64,000 nt of DNA, from assembly GCF_003048255.1 (NCBI RefSeq), contig NZ_CP028487.1:3410001-3474000 (forward strand), in the 5' to 3' direction. This document shows, piece by piece, positions 30,110 to 39,845 of the stretch. Source of the DNA: Yersinia massiliensis. GTDB taxonomy: Bacteria; Pseudomonadota; Gammaproteobacteria; Enterobacterales; Enterobacteriaceae. Numbering within the stretch: the first letter of the stretch is position 1; every line of letters begins with the position of its first letter. The notes beneath the pieces were generated by a model. It was not told where the DNA came from and made no database searches. It worked only from the letters and a program-made list of their open reading frames with translations. Position numbers and translations under genes: made by a program.

Positions 30110-32759
30110 GAGTGGTTAGCCCTATAATCGCGGCTAATACTGTTGCAGGGCGTGGTGCAGATGCTTGAATACATATGCGGGAATCCGTATCCCATTCACC
30201 AGGGAACTCAATGGCATCATTGTCGTATGCGTCCCAAATCTTCCCATCAGCAACAAATTCCCCACGCTCTTCTCGTGGCATGTCATCAAGATGGTTAAAG
30301 TCAGGCCCATACTGAATGCCTTGAGCATGTGTATCGGCAAGGATAAGCCCGACACGCTCAACACGTTTTCGTTGCGTTAACGCCGTTCCCATGCCTGCTG
30401 AATAAGCTAATTTAGTACTTTTAAATTTAGCTTTATAGGAAAGTCCTGCTGTAATGTTGCTTTTGCCCGATGCTAAAGAAATCTTCCCGCCTGTTACTGT
30501 TAGTTCTCCAATATCAACCCCATCAGCCCAAACGACAACAGATCGCCCTTCAAGGTGGTTAAGTCCTGAAAGTTCAGTAATCGGAGTCCCTGAGTAGGAT
30601 ATGAATGAATCAGCAAGTTTAGACAGTTGACCACCTCGGCACTCAGCCTCTTGCGCCCACTTCTCTAAACAGCGAACGCCATTGCGATTAACAACGTAAT
30701 AGACCTGATCCTCAATTTTCCCCGGCAATGTAACGACTTCTTCAACAAGCCCCTCGGTGTCAACTAACACCCAACACTTAACATTCTCGTTTCGGTCGAA
30801 TATCTGAACCGCGACAGCACCATCAGAACGAACACAGTGAATTCTTGTATCAGGCTGACGCTGAGCATCAATTGCGATAATTGAAGGAAGTCCCATCTCT
30901 GGGCATAAACTCATCATGTCTGCACTGGCATAGTCATAAAGACTGGAATCGTAATTCAACTCAAAAACTCGCGCGCCACTGCGCTGGACAAAAATTGCAC
31001 CACTGTCGATTTTTAAGGCAGCAACAGAATCACTTCCCTGAGTTGATGGGTATTTAATACCGAAGTTAGTAGGTGTTAGTGGCTCGTCAAATGATGATGA
31101 CCGGAGAGATGCCTCAGCCCCTTCAGTGCCAACAATCAATCGCAGTAAGGGAACAAGCCAGTTAATCGTATCAACTGGACCAGATCCAATAGTTCCAGAT
31201 ATAGGTCCGGAGTCGCCTTCTGTTTCATCATCAAATGATGAGAATGCATCCGATACACTACCCCAGAATTTATCCCCTCCAGCCCACCATAGCCGCCCCT
31301 CATACAAGGCAACAGCGCTGGGCCACCCTTTTCTATCTGACCAGTCACCCTCGAACCAGATATCAGTAGATCCTGTCCCGCCAAGTTGACTAAGCACAAC
31401 TGCGCTAACATTCGTGTCAGTGTTGAACCCAGTAACTTTAACTATTCCTGTCCGACTACCGCCCGCAAACTGGAGAGAGACATTGATGTTCCCGCTTGTC
31501 CAGTTGCCAGTTTTGAAGCCAATACGATAATAAATAATCTGATTATTCAGGTTATCGTTATAAGTTATTGTGCCATTCGTCATGTCATACGTAGTGACAT
31601 CAACCCAGGCACCTGGCTCACTAACTGATCGCTGAAGAGTTAGCGTTCCATTCCAAGGGCCGGAACCTGACTGAGTTTTAATAATGCTTACATTCCGAGA
31701 GGCGTCGATACCGGTCACCTTGATGTAATCTGTGAATTGGCCTTCACCACCCAATAGTGAATTTACCGTTTGCCCACTGGATTCCAGCCTGAATAGAGAT
31801 CCAATATGAGTCGCCCTAAATATTGGAGCTGATGCAGCCAAAGATATCACCCCTGATATGCCACTTGGGGTTAACCTGACGCCTGACACATTTTCTATCC
31901 CAAATGGCCCGTCTGTAGATTCATAAGTCACAACTGACCACGAACCATTAGCTCGGCGCTCAATTCTTCGCTGTTGCTTACCTTGGCAAGCTACAAAGAT
32001 GACATCGCCGCTCTGGTCATATCGGATCATACCCAAGTTAGACTCGGCCCATGGTGTGGGTAATTCAAGAACCCCAGACGGTTCAATAGCGATAGCGCGG
32101 GCAATTACTGGATAATCTGTTCTATTCGATATCTGAATATAAAAATTACCCGCAGGGGTAAATGTGAGTGAATTAATCCCAGCGCCAAGGCTTGTTTCTG
32201 TTACGTAGTTATCACTTCCGGCCGATGACCCTACCCTTATCGTAACTGGGCCTCGTGCGACATTCACTCTAATGGCGTGTTGCTTGTTTACATCTGCACC
32301 GGAAACGGTAACTAACTGCCGAATAATGGCGGAATTAAATCCAGTACCTTGCAATTGCGCTCCGGCGGCTGTCCATTGTGATACTGCGCCAGTCTCGTCA
32401 ACATCGGACCATCCAGATAGGTCAGATACAAATCCAGAGTTGACCACAACAGTAGATACCGCCGGTCTTGTTACCAAGGAATCATTTACCCAAATACGCA
32501 TTACTGAATCAGTGAGCTCAAGCAGTGCGCTATCATCAGTAGCGAAGATAAACTTAAGATACTTGGACTTTTTGTTGCCTTTTGTTTGCCCAATGTAGCC
32601 AGTACCAGGGCGTAGCATCATTGAACCAAGTATCCTCGGCATCCAATTCGTTTGAACTTCAGCAGATAGGGCAATGCGATCAATATCGGTACGCGCTAAT
32701 GCTAGTCTGGATACAACGCCCCGATTGAAAGCCAGAAGCGGTATGTTATTGCTCGGCAT
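30099..32759 (-). CDS. Tail nozzle / tail tubular protein B-like
   Basis: 886 residues, rich in beta structure. The N-terminus (AFNRGVVSRLALARTDIDR ... QTNWMPRILGSMMLRPGTGYIG) is that of the nozzle proteins of epsilon15/BPP-1-type podophages. Repeated Ig-like or jelly-roll segments follow, and the C-terminal third contains KRKRVERVGLILADTHAQGIQYGPD, also typical. It follows the gp11-like adaptor in the same operon. It should form the distal tail tube through which DNA passes. Confidence 0.8.
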   Translation of the reverse strand: MPSNNIPLLAFNRGVVSRLALARTDIDRIALSAEVQTNWMPRILGSMMLRPGTGYIGQTKGNKKSKYLKFIFATDDSALLELTDSVMRIWVNDSLVTRPAVSTVVVNSGFVSDLSGWSDVDETGAVSQWTAAGAQLQGTGFNSAIIRQLVTVSGADVNKQHAIRVNVARGPVTIRVGSSAGSDNYVTETSLGAGINSLTFTPAGNFYIQISNRTDYPVIARAIAIEPSGVLELPTPWAESNLGMIRYDQSGDVIFVACQGKQQRRIERRANGSWSVVTYESTDGPFGIENVSGVRLTPSGISGVISLAASAPIFRATHIGSLFRLESSGQTVNSLLGGEGQFTDYIKVTGIDASRNVSIIKTQSGSGPWNGTLTLQRSVSEPGAWVDVTTYDMTNGTITYNDNLNNQIIYYRIGFKTGNWTSGNINVSLQFAGGSRTGIVKVTGFNTDTNVSAVVLSQLGGTGSTDIWFEGDWSDRKGWPSAVALYEGRLWWAGGDKFWGSVSDAFSSFDDETEGDSGPISGTIGSGPVDTINWLVPLLRLIVGTEGAEASLRSSSFDEPLTPTNFGIKYPSTQGSDSVAALKIDSGAIFVQRSGARVFELNYDSSLYDYASADMMSLCPEMGLPSIIAIDAQRQPDTRIHCVRSDGAVAVQIFDRNENVKCWVLVDTEGLVEEVVTLPGKIEDQVYYVVNRNGVRCLEKWAQEAECRGGQLSKLADSFISYSGTPITELSGLNHLEGRSVVVWADGVDIGELTVTGGKISLASGKSNITAGLSYKAKFKSTKLAYSAGMGTALTQRKRVERVGLILADTHAQGIQYGPDFNHLDDMPREERGEFVADGKIWDAYDNDAIEFPGEWDTDSRICIQASAPRPATVLAAIIGLTTHDK

Positions 32760-32770
32760 TTATGCTGCCC

Positions 32771-33385
32771 TCATCCACGTGAATATCTTGCAGATCCCCC
32801 CTGGCGTGAGCGAACCCATCGGCCGGTAGGGAATATTTTTGTCGGCTCCTGAATAGCATCTTTTGTAAGTGCGTCAGTCTTTGCCATTTTGTATTCGCGC
32901 GCCAACCAATCTCTATCTGAACCATTCTTAAGGCGCGGTGCTATTTGTGTAGCGAGATAAGCGGCAACAAAGTTACCAAACGTCTCCGGCCAGAGAGAAG
33001 AATCAAGGCCGAATGACTGGTCGTTTGATACATAGCGAATGTATATTTCGTCTAGGTCGCAGAACCAAAACCCAGCCTCGTCGGTGTATTGAATAATTGG
33101 ACTATTGAAGAATGGGTCTGATGCAAAGGCCACTGTCCGAATGTAATCATCTGGCTTGTTGAATGCCCGACGATAACCGAACGGCGGCTCTACTGAAGGC
33201 GAGTAATTGACGCGCACAGAGCGGATAGCGAAGTTCCACTGCCCTTGCTCAAGGCAATACTTCAATGCCCCATCCCAGACCGCATCAAGCAACCTTCGAG
33301 GCTCCCTGTTTTCGGTCAAAGATACAAGTTGCCGCTCTCCTACCAGCCGCAACGCATCGTTATAAACATTGAGCTGGTTCGACAT
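32771..33385 (-). CDS. Tail tubular protein A-like adaptor (gp11-like)
   Basis: 204 residues with the family opening NVYNDALRLVGERQLVSLTENREPRRLLDAVWD. YCLEQGQWNFAIRSVRV follows, then FGYRRAFNKPDDYIR, EIYIRYVSND and FVAAYLATQIAPRL. This is the well-known gp11/tail tubular A family that bridges portal and nozzle. It ends 12 bp before the nozzle gene. Confidence 0.88.
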   Translation of the reverse strand: MSNQLNVYNDALRLVGERQLVSLTENREPRRLLDAVWDGALKYCLEQGQWNFAIRSVRVNYSPSVEPPFGYRRAFNKPDDYIRTVAFASDPFFNSPIIQYTDEAGFWFCDLDEIYIRYVSNDQSFGLDSSLWPETFGNFVAAYLATQIAPRLKNGSDRDWLAREYKMAKTDALTKDAIQEPTKIFPTGRWVRSRQGGSARYSRG

Positions 33386-33386
33386 G

Positions 33387-33809
33387 TTACTCTCCTGATT
33401 CGTTCAGCTTGTCGACTTTAGCCTGTGCATCCTCTTTGGTCTCAATGCCAAGCTCAACAATCTCTTTGTCAGAGGCGCGAATTATTCTCCACTTGTGTTT
33501 TCCTGCAAACTCACAGCTGTATGCTTGCTCTTTTTCAATTGGCTTATTAGAGCTATTGCCAAGTTCGACATGTGTGAAGAAGTGAATATGTGCAGATACT
33601 TTAGTAACCTTGGTAACAATGCCCTCAGCAAAGAAAGACCCATCCTCAGCAACAATCTCTACTCGGTCGAATTTGCGTAGCGTATTGGCTACATGGGCCC
33701 ATGAATCAGGATCTTTGAAATCTTCAAAAACCTGTCCATGTTTAGCAGTAACACTGAAAACTGTTCGCACATACTCAGATGGCTTAATAAGCGTTGGTAA
33801 GATTTTCAT
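33387..33809 (-). CDS. Conserved phage structural-region protein, unknown
   Basis: 140 residues, acidic, with an apparently beta-rich N-terminal half (TVFSVTAKHGQVFEDFKDPDSWAHVA ... RVEIVAEDGSFFAEGIVTKVTKVS) and a charged helical end (IETKEDAQAKVDKLNES). No family name recognised. It lies between the putative decoration protein and the tail adaptor, preceded by an intrinsic terminator at 33822, so its transcription may be stepped down relative to capsid genes. Confidence 0.6.
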   Translation of the reverse strand: MKILPTLIKPSEYVRTVFSVTAKHGQVFEDFKDPDSWAHVANTLRKFDRVEIVAEDGSFFAEGIVTKVTKVSAHIHFFTHVELGNSSNKPIEKEQAYSCEFAGKHKWRIIRASDKEIVELGIETKEDAQAKVDKLNESGE

Positions 33810-33821
33810 ATGAGCCTTTTA

Positions 33822-33841
33822 AAGGGGCATTTTAGCCCCTT
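33822..33841 (-). terminator. Intrinsic terminator between capsid-region and tail genes
   Basis: Reading leftward, AAGGGGC-TAAAAT-GCCCCTT followed by TAAAAGG; the stem is 7 bp. The weak T run suggests partial termination that could set a capsid-to-tail expression ratio. Confidence 0.55.
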
Positions 33842-33851
33842 GTGAAATTGG

Positions 33852-34109
33852 TTAAGCTAATGCGGTAATAGTTACTGCTCCGGTCGAAGCATTGACCGCA
33901 GTTACTGATGCGACAGTTAGAACACCAGTGGTGTCAACGACTGAATTGACGACATCGCCAAGTTTCATGCCTAGTTTTTTACCGTTAGTAAAGTAACCAG
34001 CCCCAACAACTGTGGCTCGCGCGTCTGCTGAGATATAAGACCACACAGCACCGCCGCCCATAATACGATCTTGAAGCAACGCGGGTGGGTTAGTGGTTGA
34101 ATAAGCCAT
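33852..34109 (-). CDS. Small putative head decoration/cement protein
   Basis: 85 residues, Ala/Val/Gly/Thr-rich with a beta-type composition (DLVVNSVVDTTGVL-like alternation; TVASVTAVNASTGAVTITALA at the end). It follows the capsid gene by 12 bp with its own ribosome-binding site (AGGAGATAAAC). Small beta-rich proteins next to a major capsid gene are usually decoration or head-fibre proteins. Inference from position and composition only. Confidence 0.45.
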   Translation of the reverse strand: MAYSTTNPPALLQDRIMGGGAVWSYISADARATVVGAGYFTNGKKLGMKLGDVVNSVVDTTGVLTVASVTAVNASTGAVTITALA

Positions 34110-34121
34110 GTTTATCTCCTG

Positions 34122-34955
34122 TTAAGCGAATGCAGAACCATCATGAATGATTTTGACAACACCTTTGTTTTGCAAAAGTTTGCCGCCCATGTACGCAGTG
34201 GCACGCGCCCATGAATAATCCTGCTCTTCGTCGTAACCGACTGGAGTTTGCAGGCCTTTAATATCCATGCCGTGACCAATTGCATTGCGGTGATACAGGA
34301 AGCAGGTTTCGGCATTTGTGCCTTTACCTGGCAGGTTTGGATGGACGATCCAGTTAACGCCAGCCCAAGTGAATGATTTCAATGAGCTATCAGAAACAGT
34401 GAACGGCTTGTTGTTCACGTAATCAACAGAGCCAAACTCTTTGGTCTGCATCAGGTACGCTTCTGCAGCTGGGGTGATTAGTGCAAATAACTGGTTGTCG
34501 GCCGGAACCTCGTTATTACCAAGAATAACTTTGGCTTTCATAGCTAAAGCCAGTGACATTACGGCAGTTGCACCGGTGGTTTGCGTTGCAGCAGTCAATT
34601 CACCAATGATGTCTTGGTCAATCTTGCGGTTAAGCACTGCCATTGTGGTGCCTTGCATGATTGCGCGCTGGTCACCCTGGCTTGCAAAGACGTTGTAGTT
34701 TGTCTTGCGAACCAAGTCATGCCATTCAACCAAGGTAGCAATCGGTTGATTAAGGTTGTCGCCACGAGCAGGGATCATGCCATTGACGCCACGAGTTACA
34801 GCCTCTGCGCCGCCGGAATCAGCCACTAAGAACACAATCTGATTGCCCTTAACGACACCTTCAGTTGTTACAGTCTGTCGAACTAATGATTGGCTCTGTT
34901 CAAAACCAGCAATAAACTCATTGCGGTACATCGTTTGGAAAGCGGTATTCGCCAT
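34122..34955 (-). CDS. Major capsid protein
   Basis: 277 residues. It lies directly after the scaffold gene, where HK97-fold capsid genes of BPP-1-type podophages sit. Recognisable segments are SLVRQTVTTEGVVKGNQIVFLVADSGG near the start, WHDLVRKTNYNVFASQGDQRAIMQ, LNRKIDQDIIGEL, and GVNWIVHPNLPGKG with a CFLYHRNAIGH C-terminal region. These match phage capsid proteins of the T7-like/BPP-1 group rather than the 430-residue P22 coat. No protease gene is present, so the scaffold is probably uncleaved. Confidence 0.75.
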   Translation of the reverse strand: MANTAFQTMYRNEFIAGFEQSQSLVRQTVTTEGVVKGNQIVFLVADSGGAEAVTRGVNGMIPARGDNLNQPIATLVEWHDLVRKTNYNVFASQGDQRAIMQGTTMAVLNRKIDQDIIGELTAATQTTGATAVMSLALAMKAKVILGNNEVPADNQLFALITPAAEAYLMQTKEFGSVDYVNNKPFTVSDSSLKSFTWAGVNWIVHPNLPGKGTNAETCFLYHRNAIGHGMDIKGLQTPVGYDEEQDYSWARATAYMGGKLLQNKGVVKIIHDGSAFA

Positions 34956-35092
34956 TTTAATTTCCTCATCGGGTTATATGTCGCTCCGACGGGGTGTCCT
35001 TTCTTCAGACAATAGAGGGGTGTCCCAAGTGAATGGGGGCCGATTGACTGGGGAATGGGGCCGTTTTACGCGTTGGTGTAAAAGATTGGGTA

Positions 35093-36058
35093 TTAGGAGT
35101 TGAAGCGCTCTTTTGCTTCCAGGAGTTGCATGTAGCGATCTTGCATTTTTGTATCTTTGTTATACGCAGGTCGGTTATCTTTCATAACCTTTTCAATCTG
35201 CTCAAGTTCTGAATCTACTGCACTGATATTTGTTGCGCCGGGGACTACGGTTCCCACTGGATTAACCTTTCGAGCCATGTCAACCATCCAACGCATAATG
35301 TCTGGGTTGTTGAATAGCGCGGTGCCATCAAGCGCCTTTGCTCCGGCGAACACACCGCGAGCGGATTCTGGTAATGTGGCAATAACACCATTCACCAGAT
35401 TGATATTCCTCTTAAACTCTGGCCCCCACTCCGCACGTAAAGCTTCTTCTGTCTGCTCTTGTAGGTCAGCGTTGCGGTCATAAACCTCTTGTCGCTCTGC
35501 TTCAATCTTGTTCTGGTTCCACTCAATGGCAGCCTGAACAACATCTTTGGAAACATTCTTACCGTGCATGGTTTCGATGAAAGAGTTAACTCGCTCTTTA
35601 TCTTCATCACCAATGATTACTCCGGATGGCATACCACTTAGGTAATCGGTCGCCTTTTCTGGAACGTCATTATCCTTGCGCCAGGCTGATAACTCTTCTG
35701 GCGTCGGGTTTTCTGGCAACTTCGCCGCCTTCAGCAACTCACCAGAACTAACTTTGCTCTGTAGTTCTTTGTGGGCCTTTGCTAAAGCTTGAGGTGACGC
35801 ATAGCGCTCTAACTGTTTTCGATACTTCTGATCATCGCCTGCCAACTTATCGCGCCAGTCATCAGGGAATTCCGCAACTGGTGCCACAGTTGCTTTATCT
35901 GGAGTGTTTAACGTGCTCGGCTGGGGTGTAGCTTCAGTGGTAGTAACGGGTGCCGTAGCATCAGTAGTAACTTCAGGCGCACCGCCGCCGTCACCGCCTT
36001 CCGTGTTTAATTCATTACAATAGCCGCGAAATGGGAATAAATTCATAAAGAGATTCAT
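35093..36058 (-). CDS. Putative scaffolding protein
   Basis: 321 residues, acidic and helical. An N-terminal low-complexity stretch (GGDGGGAPEVTTDATAPVTTTEATP) precedes FPDDWRDKLAGDDQKYRKQLERYASPQALAKAH, the typical opening of short-tailed-phage scaffolds. It ends with a charged helical segment. It is located between portal-region genes and the capsid gene. Reads as a scaffold by order and composition; no protease motif is seen. Confidence 0.75.
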   Translation of the reverse strand: MNLFMNLFPFRGYCNELNTEGGDGGGAPEVTTDATAPVTTTEATPQPSTLNTPDKATVAPVAEFPDDWRDKLAGDDQKYRKQLERYASPQALAKAHKELQSKVSSGELLKAAKLPENPTPEELSAWRKDNDVPEKATDYLSGMPSGVIIGDEDKERVNSFIETMHGKNVSKDVVQAAIEWNQNKIEAERQEVYDRNADLQEQTEEALRAEWGPEFKRNINLVNGVIATLPESARGVFAGAKALDGTALFNNPDIMRWMVDMARKVNPVGTVVPGATNISAVDSELEQIEKVMKDNRPAYNKDTKMQDRYMQLLEAKERFNS

Positions 36059-36069
36059 GTATAAGCCTC

Positions 36070-36103
36070 AATAAAAAACCCGCCGAAGCGGGTTATTTTT
36101 TGT
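36070..36103. terminator. Bidirectional intrinsic terminator
   Basis: AACCCGCCGAAGCGGGTT stem with A-run and T-run on either side, close in sequence to the terminator at 22017-22048. It overlaps the last codons of the 95-residue gene and precedes the scaffold gene. Confidence 0.75.
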
Positions 36104-36380
36104 TTTTTCTCTGCTTTGATTGTTCAATCACGGCAGCGGGTAAGTTGATTATCTTCACGATGGATGCGCCAATGTGCCGCTTACCCTCCGCGAATGCCGT
36201 ATCTCTATCACTGTTAGGTCGATAACTCAGGTCGTAATAACCGGTTAGCGTCATCAATTCCTTAGTGATTAGTTTCTGCTGGGCATCCGTTGCGGTTCCT
36301 TCGTGAAGTGCTTTAAGCGCATAAACGAATGGGAGATTGTCAGCCCACGGATAAGGCTCATATGGCGGTGGTATCGTCAT
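36093..36380 (-). CDS. Bbp19-like small head-region protein
   Basis: 95 residues. It contains LVYALKALHEGTATDAQQKLI-type helices and the segment SYRPNSDRDTAFAEGKRHIGASIVKIINLP. I recall this arrangement from the Bbp19 family beside the portal in BPP-1-like phages. Its start overlaps the portal stop (ATGA). The biological role is unknown; the identification is from memory of the motif and position. Confidence 0.6.
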   Translation of the reverse strand: MTIPPPYEPYPWADNLPFVYALKALHEGTATDAQQKLITKELMTLTGYYDLSYRPNSDRDTAFAEGKRHIGASIVKIINLPAAVIEQSKQRKNKK

Positions 36381-37987
36381 CCAATAGCCTCCGCAGCCTG
36401 AGCTGCTGCTGCAACGTTTTGCATCACGCTAGCCCCCTGCTGCACATCTTCAACAGCCGCTTGAGCCTGCTGCTGCTGTGCTTGTTGATTAATTAGCTGG
36501 TTAGCATCATCTTCGCTGCGCATCCACTTGGCTGGCACCCCGAATCCATCCATTGCATCACGGAACGCAACGCGAATATCAACATCAGCCACAACTGTTG
36601 GGTCAATCTGCGCAGCAACACCCAGCATCTGGGCTGCATTCTGGAGTAACCCTTGCTTCTCTTTGCCGATAGCGTCTTGTAATGGACTCTGGAAAGTGAA
36701 CTTAACCTCTTGCCCTCGGAGCGATTCAGGAATATCCATTGGGGAACCGAATGCACCGCCACGCATGAGGATGTCGAATGACATCTCGCACAGGTCGCCA
36801 CTGTATTCGTATTCGATTGGAGCAAAGATTGGTAGAGCTTGCCGGATGTACTCTTGCACGCGCTGACTGACTTCATACGCCGTCATCTCGCGAACAGATG
36901 GCAACGTTAGCTTATCCAGATAGAACGCCTGAGAAATCATCTCACGCACGTCATCGCGGATGTTTATACCTGCTGGCAGTGAGGTGTTCTTACCGAACTC
37001 AGCAATTACATTGCGAATGTCGGTATCCATCTCAATATCAGCCCAAGTGATGCCGCCAGCCATTAAGTTGAAATCATCACGGAATACCTCACGACTTGCT
37101 ACCATTGGTGGATCAACTGCTTTCTCACCAGCTTCGAGCAAGACTCTGCTAATTGACTGGATTAGCCGTGCGTCAGGTAATGCGACAATAGTCGCTGGTG
37201 AATACGCATATTGAGAGCCCGCCACAGTCTGCCAGCGCGGGATAACATACATCCGGTGAAATATTGGGATTTCTTCAATGACGTGTTGATTCTCTACGTC
37301 AATGTAAACGGAAACATAAGGGGCTGCATTTTTGTCGCCGTACTCTTCAGATGGCACAACAATATGGCGACACTCGAATTCCCGGTAAGGCTCTCTCTCT
37401 AGTGAGGCATTTACTTTCGCGTGAACCTTATCCCCGAATGTGGCTTTTAAGTCTCTGGCTGTTGGCTTCCACTTGCGATGAACGGTATCGATAATGCCTT
37501 CTGAGTTTTCAGCCCAAGCCAGATCTCGCAGATGCCAGCAGCGATAAAGCAATCCATCAGCATTTTTGTTTAACTCAACGCTGATAGCGCATTGACCAAA
37601 TGCTGCGTAGTCGTGGTCGGCTTCTTTAGTCGCTCGCACAAATTGAGTGCGGCGGTCATACATCGCTTTGAACTGTACATCTCTGGCCCACTCAAGCCAC
37701 ACTTTAGCCGAGTGATCGTTTGAGTCATCATCGCCCGTGTTCAAATTGAACCACTTGTCACGGCGAAGCATTGATGCGAATGAGTTACCCAAATCACGAC
37801 GAGCCATAACCGGGTATGATGTCATTAGGTGATCTGCAAATTCAGTACCGAGCGAACGGCAAACAGTGAAGTCGGCGCGCTCTGGGTAGAACTGTTCTGC
37901 TATTTCTTGCCACAAATTGAGAATCGGTGACTTTTTGCCGAACAGGTGATCACCCTGTTTAATTAATTGCTGAGCGCGAGCTTCCAT
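36377..37987 (-). CDS. Portal protein (head-tail connector)
   Basis: 536 residues with the podophage connector pattern: DHLFGKKSPILNLWQEIAEQFYPERADF near the start, SYPVMARRDLGNSFASMLRR, and ADHDYAAFGQCAISVELN. GSQYAYSPATIVALPDARLIQ and LMAGGITWADIEMDT follow. The C-terminal 40 residues are Gln/Ala-rich (QQAQQQQAQAAVEDVQ), as expected for the helical barrel region. It forms the dodecameric DNA gate. It lies between the 80-residue gene and the Bbp19-like gene. Confidence 0.85.
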   Translation of the reverse strand: MEARAQQLIKQGDHLFGKKSPILNLWQEIAEQFYPERADFTVCRSLGTEFADHLMTSYPVMARRDLGNSFASMLRRDKWFNLNTGDDDSNDHSAKVWLEWARDVQFKAMYDRRTQFVRATKEADHDYAAFGQCAISVELNKNADGLLYRCWHLRDLAWAENSEGIIDTVHRKWKPTARDLKATFGDKVHAKVNASLEREPYREFECRHIVVPSEEYGDKNAAPYVSVYIDVENQHVIEEIPIFHRMYVIPRWQTVAGSQYAYSPATIVALPDARLIQSISRVLLEAGEKAVDPPMVASREVFRDDFNLMAGGITWADIEMDTDIRNVIAEFGKNTSLPAGINIRDDVREMISQAFYLDKLTLPSVREMTAYEVSQRVQEYIRQALPIFAPIEYEYSGDLCEMSFDILMRGGAFGSPMDIPESLRGQEVKFTFQSPLQDAIGKEKQGLLQNAAQMLGVAAQIDPTVVADVDIRVAFRDAMDGFGVPAKWMRSEDDANQLINQQAQQQQAQAAVEDVQQGASVMQNVAAAAQAAEAIG

Positions 37988-38230
37988 TTATCCACCTAAC
38001 TTGTCACTACCGCCGCTTAAAATTGTGCTGGTTCGCCCGCTTCTCTGTTGTTGCTCCGCTGTCTTGCGTCGCCTGGCGCGGGTTACCGCTTCAGTATCCT
38101 CCGTAGGCATTGTTTCCTCTGCCGCTGGCTGAATGATCGTGGTTTCTGCTGCGCCACCTCCAAGGATGTCGCCAACAGGCTTTAAAATTGAACTAAGTGC
38201 GCTGGAGAAAAACTTTCCAATCCCGCCCAT
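37988..38230 (-). CDS. Small protein between terminase and portal, unknown
   Basis: 80 residues with an amphipathic, Gly-rich N-terminus (MGGIGKFFSSALSSILKPVGDILGGG) and a basic middle (RARRRKTAEQQQRSGR). Similar short proteins occur at the same place in many T7-like and BPP-1-like genomes, but no role is established to my knowledge. Its start overlaps the terminase stop by one base. Confidence 0.6.
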   Translation of the reverse strand: MGGIGKFFSSALSSILKPVGDILGGGAAETTIIQPAAEETMPTEDTEAVTRARRRKTAEQQQRSGRTSTILSGGSDKLGG

Positions 38231-39834
38231 TACCGTTTCCTCTTAGTTGATGAGTGACCTAAATTAACCTTTGGTGCTGTGCCAATCCTGACCTTATAGC
38301 CACCCCTGACGTTTTCTTGCTTCTCTCCGTCAGACCAAGCCATCACAACCGCGTCGCCATCATCAGGTGAGCGACCAAGCCTACTAGTTAGCTTGTCTTT
38401 TGCTTCGAGATGAATAACGCCACCGGCACCGCCACGTTTAACTTCATAAGTTGGAGCGGTTAGGTCGGAGAGTAGTTTTGGATCGTCAGGCAGAGCGATA
38501 TCAGAACCACCAGGCTGGTCAGGGTTTAATGCCTCCCTGAATTGCCAGTAGGCCTGCGTACGAATATTAGAGAATGATAGAAGCTTGTCAGATGTTCGCT
38601 TGTGTGATGCCTTGATGCCCATATATGACGCAGCATCAACTCCGTTCTCGCGAAGATGTCCGTAAGCATCGCCACCCCAGCCTCCGCCAATATCAATAAT
38701 TACCTTGGCATTGTTGCGGCGCTTGGAAATGACAAGTCCTGCAACATCAGAACCGCCGGGAGTTTCTTTCCCTGGTACTGACTGCGTTTTATCGAACCAC
38801 GAGCCATGGCGAGCAGCTAATACCGTGTTATCTTGGCCGCCTTGTGCAACGTCAACACCGATGGCACTCATATCCACACCGATTGGTGGCTGAGGCTTCC
38901 AGCGAGACATGGCTGCCTTAACCCATGCTGTAGGGATGCACTGGAAAGCTTCGTCTTGCAGCGATGCTGCAAAGTGACCATCACGATATGCGTCGCGGAG
39001 TTCTTTAGGTAAAGAGTTGAGAATTCTTGAATATTCACCATCAGCCGCTAAGTCAGGGTTATCGCTAAGTTTTGCAGGGATGAATGTTCGTGATTTTGCA
39101 AATACTGGAGATCCATCCGGTGCATTACCGTGTGGGCCTCTTCCATCAACTTCTACCTCTTCATCAACTTCATTGCGAATATACCAGCGCAACTCTCCCG
39201 CCTTAGCTGGATTCGGGTGAGATGGGTCAAGCCATGCCCCCCACCTCTTAATCACCCACAACCCAGAGGCAGAAGTTGGAGGGTTGCCAGTGCAAACAAC
39301 TCGGCATCGCTGGCCCTTTGTTGTTGACCGGTTCCAGATAGTTATGAACTCATACTGAGTTTCGAGAAAGTCGGTGATCTCATCAAAGCAAATCAGGTCA
39401 TGCGGGTCGCCCTTATAACGCTGCTTATCAGTCTCCAGTTCGCAGCCACCAAACTGGACTAGTTGCTTATCTTTGCGCCAGATAAGATCTGACCCATTCC
39501 ACCCATCACGACTACCATCAAACAGCTTGCCGATTAATTCGGCCTCTGCCAGCTTCTTTGCATCCTCACGAATGCGCCGTAGTATTAACGTTCTCTCGTG
39601 CTGAGTAACGGCCAGCCCATTTACCAGAGCTGACTTACCGCCGCCAGCTTGACCGCCATAGAAAAGCTCATCAGCCTCACAGTAATAAGCATCAGTCTGA
39701 GGGCCGGGGTTTGGTATCCATATCTGATCCCCCGTCGCGCTCATCACCTCTTTGGCTACCTGCTCTAAAGATTCTGGTGATAGGCCAGTAAGTCGATTGA
39801 GTACATCGTCGAATGAGATTGCAGACATGGGCAC
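38230..39834 (-). CDS. Terminase large subunit
   Basis: 534 residues. ATPase: Walker A-type GGQAGGGKSALVNG near residue 57 and Walker B DLICFDEITD near 145; the coupling motif is VVCTGNPPT. Nuclease: acidic residues in GVDVAQGGQDNT, IDIGGGWGGDAYG and DDGDAVVMAWS, giving the RNase H-like site. It packages DNA into the prohead through the portal. Start at MPMS; an alternative Met lies two codons on. Confidence 0.92.
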   Translation of the reverse strand: MPMSAISFDDVLNRLTGLSPESLEQVAKEVMSATGDQIWIPNPGPQTDAYYCEADELFYGGQAGGGKSALVNGLAVTQHERTLILRRIREDAKKLAEAELIGKLFDGSRDGWNGSDLIWRKDKQLVQFGGCELETDKQRYKGDPHDLICFDEITDFLETQYEFITIWNRSTTKGQRCRVVCTGNPPTSASGLWVIKRWGAWLDPSHPNPAKAGELRWYIRNEVDEEVEVDGRGPHGNAPDGSPVFAKSRTFIPAKLSDNPDLAADGEYSRILNSLPKELRDAYRDGHFAASLQDEAFQCIPTAWVKAAMSRWKPQPPIGVDMSAIGVDVAQGGQDNTVLAARHGSWFDKTQSVPGKETPGGSDVAGLVISKRRNNAKVIIDIGGGWGGDAYGHLRENGVDAASYMGIKASHKRTSDKLLSFSNIRTQAYWQFREALNPDQPGGSDIALPDDPKLLSDLTAPTYEVKRGGAGGVIHLEAKDKLTSRLGRSPDDGDAVVMAWSDGEKQENVRGGYKVRIGTAPKVNLGHSSTKRKR

Positions 39835-39845
39835 CTCTAATGGGC

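Noticed and set aside
34122..34955. P22-type coat protein
   Set aside because: Length (277) and motifs do not match the 430-residue P22 coat; the neighbours are T7/BPP-1-like.
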